This document shows, piece after piece, positions 1-8,198 of a stretch of 64,000 nt of DNA. This stretch comes from Dyella sp. C11 (GTDB lineage: Bacteria > Pseudomonadota > Gammaproteobacteria > Xanthomonadales > Rhodanobacteraceae), in NCBI RefSeq assembly GCF_003121485.1, contig NZ_QAVX01000008.1:112945-176944 (forward strand), read 5' to 3'. A program made the translations under genes and the position numbers. The notes beneath the pieces were generated by a model that ran no database searches, was not told the origin of the DNA, and saw nothing but the letters and a program-made list of their open reading frames with translations. How positions within the stretch are numbered: the stretch's first letter is position 1; every line of letters starts with the position of its first letter.

Positions 1-1531
1 ACGCCGTGCTGTCGCTGCGCTGGCCCGGGTCCATCTGCGCCGTGCCCGGATACGGCACCACGTTCGCCACGCACGGCGCGCCACCGGCCAGCGCGCTGGC
101 GAGGTTGGCCGGCGTACAGGAGGGGATGGTCTTGTAGTTGAAGTTCATGTCGTCGAGGATCTTGAAGTCCTCGAAGTACAAACCGCCGATGGCGCGCAGG
201 CGGCTGTCGTCCGGCGTGCTGAAGCGCAGCTCGTGGCTCTGGTGCGTGCTCTTGACCTGGTCGTTCCAGTAGCCGATGGGCGAATAGCAGCGCGGCGTGG
301 TGCCGGCGCCCAGGCCCGTGCCGCCGGTGCAGCTGTAGTACCAGCCACCCGCGGCACGCGAGTAGTTGGTGTAGTCCTGCTGTTCGCTGATGTGGCGGTC
401 GGTATAGCCGCCGGTGTAGACCATGGAGATGTCGCCGATCTTGCCGTTCACCGTCCACGCGGTGTTCGAGTAGCGATCCTTGTCCCAGGCCGGCACGAAG
501 GCGGTGGTCTGCAGCGGCTGCAGCGTCTGGCCGTCCGAACCGATGGGATAGGTGGACGACTGCCCTTCCGCATCCATCTCCTGGTAGCTCTGCGCGATCA
601 GCACATCCCAGTCGTCGTTGAACTTGTAGAGGCCGGAAATGCGCGCGCCCTGGTAATCGACCGGGTTCCAGTCGCTGCGGGCAGCGGCGTGGTTGTTGGC
701 GACCGGGCTGCCCGGCACCGCGCAGTAGCCGGTGCTGGTGGGCTGGCCATTGGGGCACAGGCCGCCAGTGGGCTTGATGTTGGCGTAGAAGTTGCCGCCA
801 TCGTTGTTGCTGCGCGTGAACGTGCTCGGCACGTTGTCGATGTAGCCACCGCGGTGATCGTTGTAGATCACGCCGCGCAGGGCGAACGTGCCGGGGATGA
901 TCGGCAGGTTGAGCACGGCGTTGGCCGAATTGTTCGGACCGCCACCGGCGGTGACGCCGGTGCTGGCCTCCACGTTGCCGCCCACCTTGTCCAGGTTCGG
1001 CTTGTTGGTGATGTAGCGCACGGCGCCGGCCTGCGCGCCACCGCCGAACAGCGTGCCCTGCGGGCCTTCCAGCACTTCCACGCGTTCCATGTCCACCATG
1101 TAGATGTCCATGTTGCGCGCCGGGAACTGCATCGACTGGTCGTCGAGGTAGACGGCCACGTTCGGGAACGGCGCAATCGACGCGCTCGACTGGTTGCCCA
1201 GGAAGCCCGTGCTCAGGCCACGCATGTAGATGTTGCCCTGGCCCGGGCCGTTCTCGGCGAACGTCACGTTGGGCAGGTACTTGATCAGGTCGTCGAACGA
1301 GCTCACGTTCAGCTGCTGCAACGTGTTGCCCGTGAAGGCTTGCATGGTGATCGGTACGTCCTGCATGTCTTCGTTGGTGTGCTGCGCCGTGACCGTGATG
1401 GCGCCCAGCGTGGACACCGTCGAGGCCTGCGCTGCCGGAGCCGGTGCTGCCGGCGCCGCATCGTCGGCATAGGACACGCGAGTGACCGCAAGCGCGGCTA
1501 GCACCGCGCAAGTGATGGCATTGATCTTCAA
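1..1531 (-). CDS. TonB-dependent receptor, N-terminal part (runs off left edge)
   Basis: The minus frame is open from 1531 to the window edge (about 510 residues). It starts with a short signal peptide, then a plug domain with the motifs DVPITMQAFTG, YLPNVTF, MRGLSTGF and VEVLEGPQGTLFGGGAQAGA, which is the typical TonB-receptor plug ending just before the barrel. The start is read as TTG at 1531 because GGGGAAAG lies about six bases upstream and no in-frame ATG exists near the signal peptide. Outer-membrane uptake of an unknown ligand is inferred from the family. There is no STN domain, so it is a plain transporter rather than a signalling receptor. The C-terminal barrel and stop are outside the window. 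Confidence 0.9.
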   Translation of the reverse strand, partial: MKINAITCAVLAALAVTRVSYADDAAPAAPAPAAQASTVSTLGAITVTAQHTNEDMQDVPITMQAFTGNTLQQLNVSSFDDLIKYLPNVTFAENGPGQGNIYMRGLSTGFLGNQSSASIAPFPNVAVYLDDQSMQFPARNMDIYMVDMERVEVLEGPQGTLFGGGAQAGAVRYITNKPNLDKVGGNVEASTGVTAGGGPNNSANAVLNLPIIPGTFALRGVIYNDHRGGYIDNVPSTFTRSNNDGGNFYANIKPTGGLCPNGQPTSTGYCAVPGSPVANNHAAARSDWNPVDYQGARISGLYKFNDDWDVLIAQSYQEMDAEGQSSTYPIGSDGQTLQPLQTTAFVPAWDKDRYSNTAWTVNGKIGDISMVYTGGYTDRHISEQQDYTNYSRAAGGWYYSCTGGTGLGAGTTPRCYSPIGYWNDQVKSTHQSHELRFSTPDDSRLRAIGGLYFEDFKILDDMNFNYKTIPSCTPANLASALAGGAPCVANVVPYPGTAQMDPGQRSDSTA

Positions 1532-1728
1532 GACGCTTTCCCCACAGGTTGGTGTCGCCGATCTCCGTCGGCAGGCTTATGGCTACGCGGATGGGGAGGC
1601 TAGGGTGGGGCGATGAAATGCCCGTGACTCGGACTAGGCAACTTTTGCCTGCTGTCTATGCTTTCGATGCGACAGCGCTAACGCGTTTGGGCGTCCAGAT
1701 GGCGACGTTGTGATGCCCGTCGCATCCG

Positions 1729-2910
1729 TCATAGTCGTTGCGTGCCGGCCACCCACGCCGAACGCACCACGGGTTCGTCGCGGTGCAGGCGTACGCGAAG
1801 AAGATCGGCACGCAAGCCTTCGGCAAGGTATCCACGATCGTGAAAGCCCAGCGCCGATGCAGGCGTGCGGGTGACCGTGGCCATGGCTGCGGGCAATGTC
1901 CATCCCGCTTGCTGATGCAGGATGAATGCGCCGGGCAGCAGGCTGGTGGGCATGTAGTCGGACGAAAGGATGTCCAGACATCCATCACGCGCCAGCGTCA
2001 TGGCGGCCACGTTGCCGGCATGCGAGCCGCCGCGAACCAGGTTGCTGGCGCCGGCGACGATGGTGAGTCCGTGTTGGCGGGCGGCGCGCGCTGCGGCCAA
2101 CGTGGTGGGGAACTCGCTGATGCGCGCACCAATGGCGACCGCTTCGTCCACGTGTTCCACGTCGGTGTCGTCGTGGCTGGCCACCAGCACGCCGTGTCGG
2201 CGCGCCAGCGTCATCACGCCGCTCAATTGCAGGTCGCGATGGCGGCCCTGTTGCACGCGGCGCTCTTCAAGAACGGCGGTGAATTCCTCATCGCTCCACG
2301 TGATGCCGCTGCGGCCGTAGTACGTGCGGTACTGGCGCACATCGTGGTATTGGCGCTGGCCGGGCGTGTGGTCCATCAGCGACAACAGGCGCAAGTCCTT
2401 GCGAGCGACCAGCGGTTCGGCAAGGTCAAGCAGGCCGGGCCAGCTCAGCTCGCAGCGCAGATGCAGATAGTGTTCGCAACGCAGCAGGTCGTGATCGCGC
2501 GTTTCGTCCAAGGCTTTCAGCGCGCGGCGCAGGGTTTCCGTGCGTCCGCCGTCTTCTTCCAGGTCGCCCAGCGACATGGCATCGAGCACGGTGGTGATGC
2601 CGGCCGCTACCAGTTGGGCGTCGTGCGCGAGCATGGCGGGCAGGGCAGGCCACGCGGCGCCGGCACGTGGAAGCAGGTGTTTTTCGAGGTTGTCGGTATG
2701 CAGCTCGATCAGGCCGGGCAGCAGGAAATCGCCGCCGAAATCGATGGCGCCTTCCGGGCATTCCTCGCCCAGCCACAGGCGTTTGATACGTTTGCCGTCG
2801 ATCTCGGCGCCGCCGATGGCCACGCGGTCAGGCAGGACCATTCGTGCGCGTGCAATAAACCATGCATCGTTTCGCCGGGATGTCATGTCTGCGAAAACTG
2901 GGTTGCCCAT
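1729..2910 (-). CDS. phnM: PhnM-like amidohydrolase (alpha-D-ribose 1-methylphosphonate 5-triphosphate diphosphatase family)
   Basis: The 393-residue protein has the PhnM signature GLIELHTDNLEKH near residue 70 and later metal-site motifs (LMDHTPGQRQY, VASHDDTDVEH, ILSSDYMPTSLL), so it belongs to the amidohydrolase fold. In C-P lyase operons PhnM removes pyrophosphate from the ribosyl-phosphonate triphosphate intermediate. No phnGHIJKL genes are present within 60 kb, so the true substrate here is uncertain. ATG at 2910 is chosen; ATG at 2886 is an alternative, because the family N-terminus normally begins close to there, and neither has a clear ribosome site. It is divergent from the phnF-like regulator across 55 bases that hold a palindrome. 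Confidence 0.85.
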   Translation of the reverse strand: MGNPVFADMTSRRNDAWFIARARMVLPDRVAIGGAEIDGKRIKRLWLGEECPEGAIDFGGDFLLPGLIELHTDNLEKHLLPRAGAAWPALPAMLAHDAQLVAAGITTVLDAMSLGDLEEDGGRTETLRRALKALDETRDHDLLRCEHYLHLRCELSWPGLLDLAEPLVARKDLRLLSLMDHTPGQRQYHDVRQYRTYYGRSGITWSDEEFTAVLEERRVQQGRHRDLQLSGVMTLARRHGVLVASHDDTDVEHVDEAVAIGARISEFPTTLAAARAARQHGLTIVAGASNLVRGGSHAGNVAAMTLARDGCLDILSSDYMPTSLLPGAFILHQQAGWTLPAAMATVTRTPASALGFHDRGYLAEGLRADLLRVRLHRDEPVVRSAWVAGTQRL

Positions 2911-2920
2911 ACTTGTCACT

Positions 2921-2934
2921 TGGTCTGTACACCA
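2921..2934. promoter_or_regulatory. Candidate operator for the PhnF-type regulator
   Basis: TGGTCTGTACACCA is an imperfect palindrome (TGGT-N6-ACCA, 10 of 14 positions symmetric) in the 55-base gap between phnM and the divergent GntR/HutC-type gene. HutC-subfamily regulators bind short palindromes of this kind, often next to their own gene. Autoregulation and joint control of phnM are inferred from position only. Confidence 0.5.
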
Positions 2935-2965
2935 CCCATGCAGTCTGTGTCAGGAACATGCAGGA

Positions 2966-3715
2966 ATGATGGCAAACCTTTTCGAGCCGCTGGACCGATC
3001 GTGCGATGTGCCCGTGTGGCGGCAGATCGAGCAGCAGGTGCTGCAGCAGATCCGCAGCGGGGGGTTGCGCGGCGGCGCAAAACTTCCCTCCGCACTGGAG
3101 CTGGCACGCCGGCTCAACGTGAATCGACACACGGTGCGTCGCGCGCTCGATTCGCTGGAACAACGCGGCGCCATCCTCGCCGATCCGGGCCGTGGCCTGC
3201 GCGTGCGCGAGGAGTGCTACGACTATCCCATCGGCCGGCGCACCAGCTTCAGCCGCAACATGCACAACCTCAATGTGAATGCCGGCAACAAGGTGCTGGG
3301 CACGGCGCTGGTGATGCCGCCCAAGCGCGTGGCCGATTCGCTGGCGCTGGCGCGCGGCGAGCGCGCATGGTGGATCGAATCGTCCGCGCACGCCGAAGGC
3401 CGCGTGCTCGATCACGGCCAGGCATGGTTTCCGGCAACGCGTTTCCCGCGGCTGGATGAAGTGTTCAAGCGCACCGGCTCGGTGAGCCGCACGCTGGCGG
3501 AATTCGGCATTGCCGACTACTTCCGCAGCTACACGCGCGTGACCGCGCGCCTTGCCGGCAACACCACGGCCGGCGTGCTCGATCAGTCGCCGGATCTACC
3601 GGTGCTGGAAGTGGAGTCACTCAATGTGGACGGACAGAATCAGCCCGTGCAGTACGGGCTGACCTGTTTCGCGGCGGAACGCGTGCAGCTGGTGCTTTCC
3701 ACCGCGGATCACTGA
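2966..3715 (+). CDS. phnF: GntR-family (HutC subfamily) phosphonate regulator, PhnF-like
   Basis: The 249-residue protein begins MMANLFEPLDRS and has an N-terminal winged helix (VPVWRQIEQQVLQQIRSG, then LPSALELARRLNVNRHTVRRAL) followed by a C-terminal UTRA ligand domain (residues about 95-245, including RTSFSRNMHNL and VLEVESLNVDGQNQPVQYG). This is the PhnF architecture. ATG at 2966 is used; ATG at 2969 is equally possible. The frame is open upstream to 2540, but that part lies inside phnM on the other strand. It is divergent from phnM and convergent with the FAD oxidoreductase (3-base gap), so it most likely senses a phosphonate or a breakdown product. Confidence 0.9.
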   Translation: MMANLFEPLDRSCDVPVWRQIEQQVLQQIRSGGLRGGAKLPSALELARRLNVNRHTVRRALDSLEQRGAILADPGRGLRVREECYDYPIGRRTSFSRNMHNLNVNAGNKVLGTALVMPPKRVADSLALARGERAWWIESSAHAEGRVLDHGQAWFPATRFPRLDEVFKRTGSVSRTLAEFGIADYFRSYTRVTARLAGNTTAGVLDQSPDLPVLEVESLNVDGQNQPVQYGLTCFAAERVQLVLSTADH

Positions 3716-3718
3716 GAG

Positions 3719-4900
3719 TCAGCGGACGACGGCCGTGGCCGGCGTGCCGGTTTCGGCGCGAAGCGTGCCATTGACCACTTCTTCCGCCAGGCCAAACGAC
3801 AGCGTCATGCCAAGGCCGCCGCCGCCCACACCATTGACGATGGTGACGCCGGGTTCCGCTTCGATCACCAGTTCGCTGCGGTGGCCATCGGTGAGCTTGG
3901 CGTAGGTGCCGTGCCAGCTCTGGCGCACATTCCAGTTCGGAAGGTCCAGCACGGTGCGCAGGTAGTCGACGATCTTGCTGTTGATGGCGCTTTCGTCGAA
4001 GGGCTCGTGCGTATGGCCGTATTCATGCGAATCGCCAATGGTGATTTCACCACGACCGTTCTGCGCCGCCATCACATGGATGCCCAATGCGATCAGGTCG
4101 GCATACTGCTCGGACAATCGCTGGCGCAGCGCGCCGATGCTCGGCGTGGCGTGGAACCCGCTGTAGTGCGCCATGGTCAGGCCGCCGCAGACCACGGGGC
4201 CCAGCTGGAACGTGGGCTGCGCTTCCAGCCTCAGCATCTGCAGCTTGCACTTGGTGATGGCGGTGCGCTCGAACAGTTCCGGATACAGCGTTTCGAAATC
4301 GGTGCCACCGGCGACGTAGATGACGTCCGCGGCATAGCGGCGACGCCCGCTCCACACGTAAGGGTGCTCCACGCGCGTGATGGCCTGTCGCCAGTGGAAC
4401 TCCACGCCGTAGCGCTCCGTCAGCCAGGCCGGCAGGTTGCGGATCGCTTCGCGCGGATCTACTACGAGCTCGTCGGTGCTCATCAGCGCGCCGAGCAAAC
4501 CTTTCGAAACCACGCCCGGGGCATGTTCGCGCACCTGGGCCGCCGACAGCGTGCGGGAGGGACGGATGCCTTCGTTCATGGCGGCGTATTCGTTCATCAC
4601 CGCCCATTCGTCGTCGTGGAATGCGGCGATCAGGCTGCCGCTCTGCGCATACCAGGTACCCGTGGCGTCGCAGAAATCACGCCAGATCTCGCGCGAACGC
4701 AGTGCGCGCGCATAGAGCGGGCCGTTGGGCACGCCAATGGGCCAGATGGTGCCGAAGTTGCGTATCGATGCGCCCACGGCACGTTCGTGACGATCGAACA
4801 CGGTGACGCGATAACCCGCTTCCGCCAGTGCGCGCGCCATGGCGAGCCCGACAATGCCTGCACCGATCACGATCGCGGTACGTGTTTCCGACTTGCTCAT
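3719..4900 (-). CDS. FAD-dependent oxidoreductase of the phosphonate-associated (TIGR03364-like) clade
   Basis: The 393-residue protein starts with a Rossmann motif (AIVIGAGIVGLAMARALAEAG) and the DAO-type FAD-binding layout (VTVFDRHERAVGASIRNFGT), and ends with a second FAD contact (VNGVGGGGLGMTLSFGLAEE). The SIRNFG segment and the neighbouring phosphonatase-like gene point to the clade proposed to oxidise an aminophosphonate such as 2-aminoethylphosphonate or a methylated or hydroxylated relative, giving an aldehyde. Its ATG overlaps the stop of the transporter gene (ATGA), so it is the third gene of an operon hydrolase-transporter-oxidase. The exact substrate is not shown by the sequence. 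Confidence 0.85.
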   Translation of the reverse strand: MSKSETRTAIVIGAGIVGLAMARALAEAGYRVTVFDRHERAVGASIRNFGTIWPIGVPNGPLYARALRSREIWRDFCDATGTWYAQSGSLIAAFHDDEWAVMNEYAAMNEGIRPSRTLSAAQVREHAPGVVSKGLLGALMSTDELVVDPREAIRNLPAWLTERYGVEFHWRQAITRVEHPYVWSGRRRYAADVIYVAGGTDFETLYPELFERTAITKCKLQMLRLEAQPTFQLGPVVCGGLTMAHYSGFHATPSIGALRQRLSEQYADLIALGIHVMAAQNGRGEITIGDSHEYGHTHEPFDESAINSKIVDYLRTVLDLPNWNVRQSWHGTYAKLTDGHRSELVIEAEPGVTIVNGVGGGGLGMTLSFGLAEEVVNGTLRAETGTPATAVVR

Positions 4901-6222
4901 AAACGGCTGCTTTCCATCTCAAGAGGTGACAACGATGCCGGCGCGTGCCCGTTCTGGCGCCCGTGTCGCCAGAACCAGCGCGCGGCCAGCGCAATCAGTA
5001 CGAGGCCCAGCAGGCTGCAGGCGAGCACGGCGCGTTCGAAGAACTGCGTCCAGTTGAGCTGCAGGGCGAGAAACTGGCGGATCAGCAACACGGCCACGCT
5101 GCCGATGTAGCCGGAGGCGTCGGCGATATACATCACGAACGACGCCGTGCCGCTGATGCGGAACGTGGCCATCAAGCGTTCGAAGAACATGCCATTGAGC
5201 GGGATGTAGCCGAGGTAAAGCCCGAAGCCCACCAGCGTCATCCACAGCAGCGGCGGCAGTTCGCCGTGCGCAAACAGCAGCGTGCTCAGTCCGGCGCAGC
5301 ACAGGCCGCCGGCGATCAGCACGTGGTTGAGCATGAAGGCCCGCATGTTGTCGCGTACCAGCGTCAGCGAGGCGGTGAGCATCAACACGCCGATGCCGAT
5401 GGGCGTATCCACTTCGCCGAACACCACGGCGCTTCGGCCAAAGCCCAGGTCGCGAAAGATCTCCGTATCGAAGTTCTCGCGGAAGTCGCGCAACACGGTA
5501 AGCAGTACATACAGCGGCACGATCAGCAGCAGACCGGGAAGAAAGCGGCGTACGAAGGCGTGGCGCGCGTCGCGGTCCATGCGTCCGCGTGGCGCGCGTG
5601 CGGCAACGTCTTCAGCAGTGGGTGGCGGTAAACGCGTGAGCACGTGCAGCGACAGCAGCAGCGGCGGCACGAAGACAAGACCGGTGAGAAAGGGCATCCA
5701 GTGCTCGCTCACGCCCGCCAGCAGCATCGCCTTGCCGACGCCTTTGACCAGCCCCGACGCGAAGATGAAGCTGGAGGCGAGGATGGCGCCCATCAGCTCG
5801 GTCGCCTGTCGTCCTTCGATGTAGCCGAACACCAGGCCCCACACCATGCCCAGCGGCAGGCCGTTGAGGAACAGGAACACGATGCCCGGTACCGGCGGCA
5901 TGAGCGCAAAGCCCAGCAGTGCGAGCCACGACAAACCGATCAGCGAAAGAATCGCCACGGCGCGGCGCGAGGTCTGAAGCTCCGGCACCAGTCGAATGCC
6001 CCATACCTTGCTCGCGGCGTAGCCCATGACCTGGGCAATCACCAGCCAGATCTTGTAATCCACGCCCAGCCAGCTCATGCCCTCGTAGCTGCCCGCGCTG
6101 AACGGCTTGCGGAAGGCGTACATGCACGAATAGGTGCAGAACGCGGCAAAGCCCGCCACCAGCGGAAGCATGGATGGCGACCAGAACCAGGACGACGTGT
6201 TCGAACGCGGCGAGTGACGCAT
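4897..6222 (-). CDS. MFS-type transporter, DUF5690 family
   Basis: The 441-residue protein has about twelve hydrophobic segments, starting with MLPLVAGFAAFCTYSCMYAF and the cytoplasmic RKPFSAGSYEG loop that resembles organophosphate:phosphate antiporters. It is a DUF5690-type protein. Placement between a phosphonatase-like hydrolase and an aminophosphonate-type oxidase suggests import of a phosphonate, which is inference. ATG at 6222 (or GTG at 6225) is chosen because it lies 7-8 bases after the hydrolase stop; longer readings of the frame run back into the hydrolase gene. The stop overlaps the next ATG by four bases. Confidence 0.8.
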   Translation of the reverse strand: MRHSPRSNTSSWFWSPSMLPLVAGFAAFCTYSCMYAFRKPFSAGSYEGMSWLGVDYKIWLVIAQVMGYAASKVWGIRLVPELQTSRRAVAILSLIGLSWLALLGFALMPPVPGIVFLFLNGLPLGMVWGLVFGYIEGRQATELMGAILASSFIFASGLVKGVGKAMLLAGVSEHWMPFLTGLVFVPPLLLSLHVLTRLPPPTAEDVAARAPRGRMDRDARHAFVRRFLPGLLLIVPLYVLLTVLRDFRENFDTEIFRDLGFGRSAVVFGEVDTPIGIGVLMLTASLTLVRDNMRAFMLNHVLIAGGLCCAGLSTLLFAHGELPPLLWMTLVGFGLYLGYIPLNGMFFERLMATFRISGTASFVMYIADASGYIGSVAVLLIRQFLALQLNWTQFFERAVLACSLLGLVLIALAARWFWRHGRQNGHAPASLSPLEMESSRL

Positions 6223-6229
6223 CACGTGC

Positions 6230-6928
6230 TCAGGCCACGTTCGTCTGATCGAGACGGCCAAGCAACGCCGGCAGTTCGTGCAGGCTGTCGAGGATGGCGT
6301 CAGGCTTGTAGTCGGCAAGCTCGGCGCGCGTATAGGCGCCGGTGGTGACGGAGACGACCAGCCCGCAGTGCGCCTCGCGTCCCTCCCGCACATCGACTTC
6401 GGTATCGCCGATCTTCATCACGCGCGAAGCATCGGCGACGCCGCATTCGGCCATCAGCGCGCGGATCATGTCCGGCGCGGGCCGGCCGTGCGCAACCAGA
6501 TCGGCCGAGATCGATGCATCGATCAAACCACGCGTGCGCCAGCCGAAACGTTCGATCAGGCATTCGGCGATGTCCTGCGAAAACGCCGTATTGAGCGCCA
6601 CCTTGATGCCGCGATGACGCAGCCAAGCGAAGACTTCTTCGGCGCCGTCCATCGGGCGCACGGCATCGTGCGTGCGGTAGCAGTCGAGCATGCGCGACAC
6701 GAAGTCGGCGTGCACTTGCGTCACGTGGGCATCGCTGGCGGGCAGGTCGTGCGCGGCGAGCATGCTGCGGATGGCGGCGGGCTTGGTGTAGCCCATCAGC
6801 GCGCGCAACTCGGCGAGCGGCGCGTGGCAGCCAGCCTGCGTCAGTGCTTCCCGCAGTGCCAGCGCGACCAGGTCCGGATCGTGGACCGTGGTGCCCGCCA
6901 TATCGAAAACCGCCAGTTCGAACGTCAT
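6230..6928 (-). CDS. Phosphonatase-like HAD hydrolase (TIGR03351-like)
   Basis: The 232-residue protein has HAD motif I as FDMAGTTV with nucleophile D9 and alanine at +2, the form seen in phosphonoacetaldehyde hydrolase rather than the usual DxD. A cap segment MGYTKPAAIR places K49 where phosphonatase has its Schiff-base lysine (MGxxK). Motif II is LNTAFS and motif III/IV includes GRPAPDMI and KIGDTEVDVREG. The expected reaction is cleavage of a phosphonoaldehyde to an aldehyde and phosphate. The start at 6928 has GGGAGG five bases upstream, which rules out the longer open frame to 6991. It is the first gene of the hydrolase-transporter-oxidase operon. Confidence 0.87.
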   Translation of the reverse strand: MTFELAVFDMAGTTVHDPDLVALALREALTQAGCHAPLAELRALMGYTKPAAIRSMLAAHDLPASDAHVTQVHADFVSRMLDCYRTHDAVRPMDGAEEVFAWLRHRGIKVALNTAFSQDIAECLIERFGWRTRGLIDASISADLVAHGRPAPDMIRALMAECGVADASRVMKIGDTEVDVREGREAHCGLVVSVTTGAYTRAELADYKPDAILDSLHELPALLGRLDQTNVA

Positions 6929-6992
6929 GATGCCTCCCGTGTTGGCGAGGCATGCTGACCAGCGGCGATGGCGCGCCCGTGACGCGGGCATC

Positions 6993-7012
6993 GACAGTCC
7001 AGGCGGACTGTC
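6993..7012. promoter_or_regulatory. Perfect inverted repeat upstream of the phosphonate operon
   Basis: GACAGTCC-AGGC-GGACTGTC is an 8-base perfect inverted repeat 65 bases upstream of the hydrolase start and 46 bases after the cutA stop. No T-tract follows on the minus strand, so it is a poor terminator. It could be an operator for the phosphonate operon. It does not match the palindrome at 2921. Confidence 0.4.
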
Positions 7013-7057
7013 TAGTCAATCGCGCGGGGTGCGAATCGCATCACGCGTGGCGATGAA

Positions 7058-7375
7058 TCAACCCGGGTCGCGCACCCAGTCGAGGTAGGGGACATGGCCG
7101 TCCGTCACCGGCACGGCAATCAGTTCCGGCAACTCGTACGGATGAAGCGCCAGCAGGCGCTCCTTCAATGCGGGAAGTTGCGCGGCCGTCGTCTTGATCA
7201 GCAACAGCTCTTCGCTGTCCGTCACCACCTCGCCCTTCCAGCGATAGGTGGAGGCAATGGCCGGGATGCGGTTCACGCAGGCGGCCAGCCGTTCCCCTAC
7301 CAGGGCTTCGGCCAGCTTCTGCGCGCTGGCGACGTCAGGGCAGGTGCAGTAGCAGAGCAGCACGGCATCGGACAT
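7058..7375 (-). CDS. cutA: Divalent-cation tolerance protein CutA
   Basis: The 105-residue protein matches CutA1 along its whole length, with LLCYCTCPDVASAQKLAE at the start, ERLAACVNRIPAIASTYRW in the middle and ELLLIKTTAAQLPALKERL then HPYELPELIAVPV at the end. CutA forms a small trimer and is linked to copper tolerance in enterobacteria, although its biochemical role is unsettled. ATG at 7375 shares a TGATG junction with the aldolase stop, so the two genes are translationally coupled. The aldolase link has no obvious functional meaning. Confidence 0.95.
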   Translation of the reverse strand: MSDAVLLCYCTCPDVASAQKLAEALVGERLAACVNRIPAIASTYRWKGEVVTDSEELLLIKTTAAQLPALKERLLALHPYELPELIAVPVTDGHVPYLDWVRDPG

Positions 7376-8022
7376 CACGACCTCGACATCAGCCCGTAGT
7401 TGGCGAACTTGGCCAGCACGTCGGCCACTTCATCCTGGGTAAGCAGCGTCGGCGTGCCCACCTGCAACGCCAGCGCATATTGGCGTGCCAGGTTTTCCAC
7501 CTCCACCGCACGCCACATGGCCTGCGCCAGCGAGCTGCCCAGCGCGACCATGCCGTGGTTGGCCATCAGGCAGGCGAGGCGGTCTTCCAGCGCGGCGACC
7601 ACGGCATCGGACAGCGCCTGCGTGCCGTAGGTGGTGTAGCCGGCGCAGCGGATCGAATCCCCGCCGCCCACGGCGATCATGTAATGGGCCGGCGGAATGT
7701 CCCGGCGGCACATGGCCAGGGCGGTGGCGTAGGGCGGATGGACGTGGACGATGGCCCCGGCGTCGGGACGGGCGAGGTAGATGTCCCGGTGGAACCGCCA
7801 TTCGCTGGAGGGCTTCTGCCCCTGGGGCCAGCCGCCGTCCCGGTCGATCCGCACGATGCCTGCGGGCGTGATCTCCTCATACGGCGTGCCGCTCGGCGTG
7901 ATCAGGAAACCTTCGTCGCAACGGGCACTTAGGTTGCCGGAGGTGCCTTGGCTCAGGCCCGAGGCGGCCAGCCGGGCGCCTTGGGTGACCAGTTCCTGGC
8001 GGAGTGTCAGCTCATCGCTCAC
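7375..8022 (-). CDS. Class II aldolase/adducin family protein (FucA-like)
   Basis: The 215-residue protein has TSGNLSAR, the SSEWRFHRDIY segment with the catalytic-type glutamate, the metal-binding HVHPPYATAL histidines and a third histidine in MANHGMVALG, all in the order seen in L-fuculose-1-phosphate aldolase. Substrate could also be another sugar phosphate or an epimerisation/decarboxylation target. GTG at 8022 is chosen because it begins the conserved SDELTLRQELV helix and gives the usual family length; the frame stays open to a TTG at 8067 with proline/arginine-rich unlikely sequence. Translationally coupled to cutA. Confidence 0.85.
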   Translation of the reverse strand: MSDELTLRQELVTQGARLAASGLSQGTSGNLSARCDEGFLITPSGTPYEEITPAGIVRIDRDGGWPQGQKPSSEWRFHRDIYLARPDAGAIVHVHPPYATALAMCRRDIPPAHYMIAVGGGDSIRCAGYTTYGTQALSDAVVAALEDRLACLMANHGMVALGSSLAQAMWRAVEVENLARQYALALQVGTPTLLTQDEVADVLAKFANYGLMSRS

Positions 8023-8113
8023 GGGCGGTAGTCGGCGGGGGACAGGCCGGCATGGTCGTCCGTCCAAGGGCGGCTGTCGATAGAAAAAAGGGCGCGATTG
8101 ACTGCCAAAGTGC

Positions 8114-8142
8114 CTTGAAAGCCCCGAACCCGTCCCCCATTG
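8114..8142 (+). promoter_or_regulatory. Sigma-32 (heat-shock) type promoter of groESL
   Basis: CTTGAAA at 8114-8120 and CCCCATTG at 8135-8142 are separated by 14 bases, a near-perfect match to the RpoH consensus (CTTGAAA, 11-16 bases, CCCCATNT). It lies about 150 bases upstream of groES and upstream of the CIRCE site. Confidence 0.8.
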
Positions 8143-8170
8143 GAGAAGTCAGCCATCGGACCGGCGCCTC

Positions 8171-8198
8171 TTGCGGGGGGCTTCTGCGTCGTTAGAAT
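8171..8198 (+). promoter_or_regulatory. Candidate sigma-70 promoter of groESL
   Basis: TTGCGG at 8171 and TAGAAT at 8193 are spaced by 16 bases. The -10 box abuts the CIRCE element, so HrcA binding would block this promoter, while the upstream sigma-32 promoter could still be affected as a roadblock. Confidence 0.5.

Noticed and set aside
1634..1988. Two overlapping minus-strand frames of 110-115 codons
   Set aside because: They overlap the phnM 3' end in other frames and show no homology; shadows.
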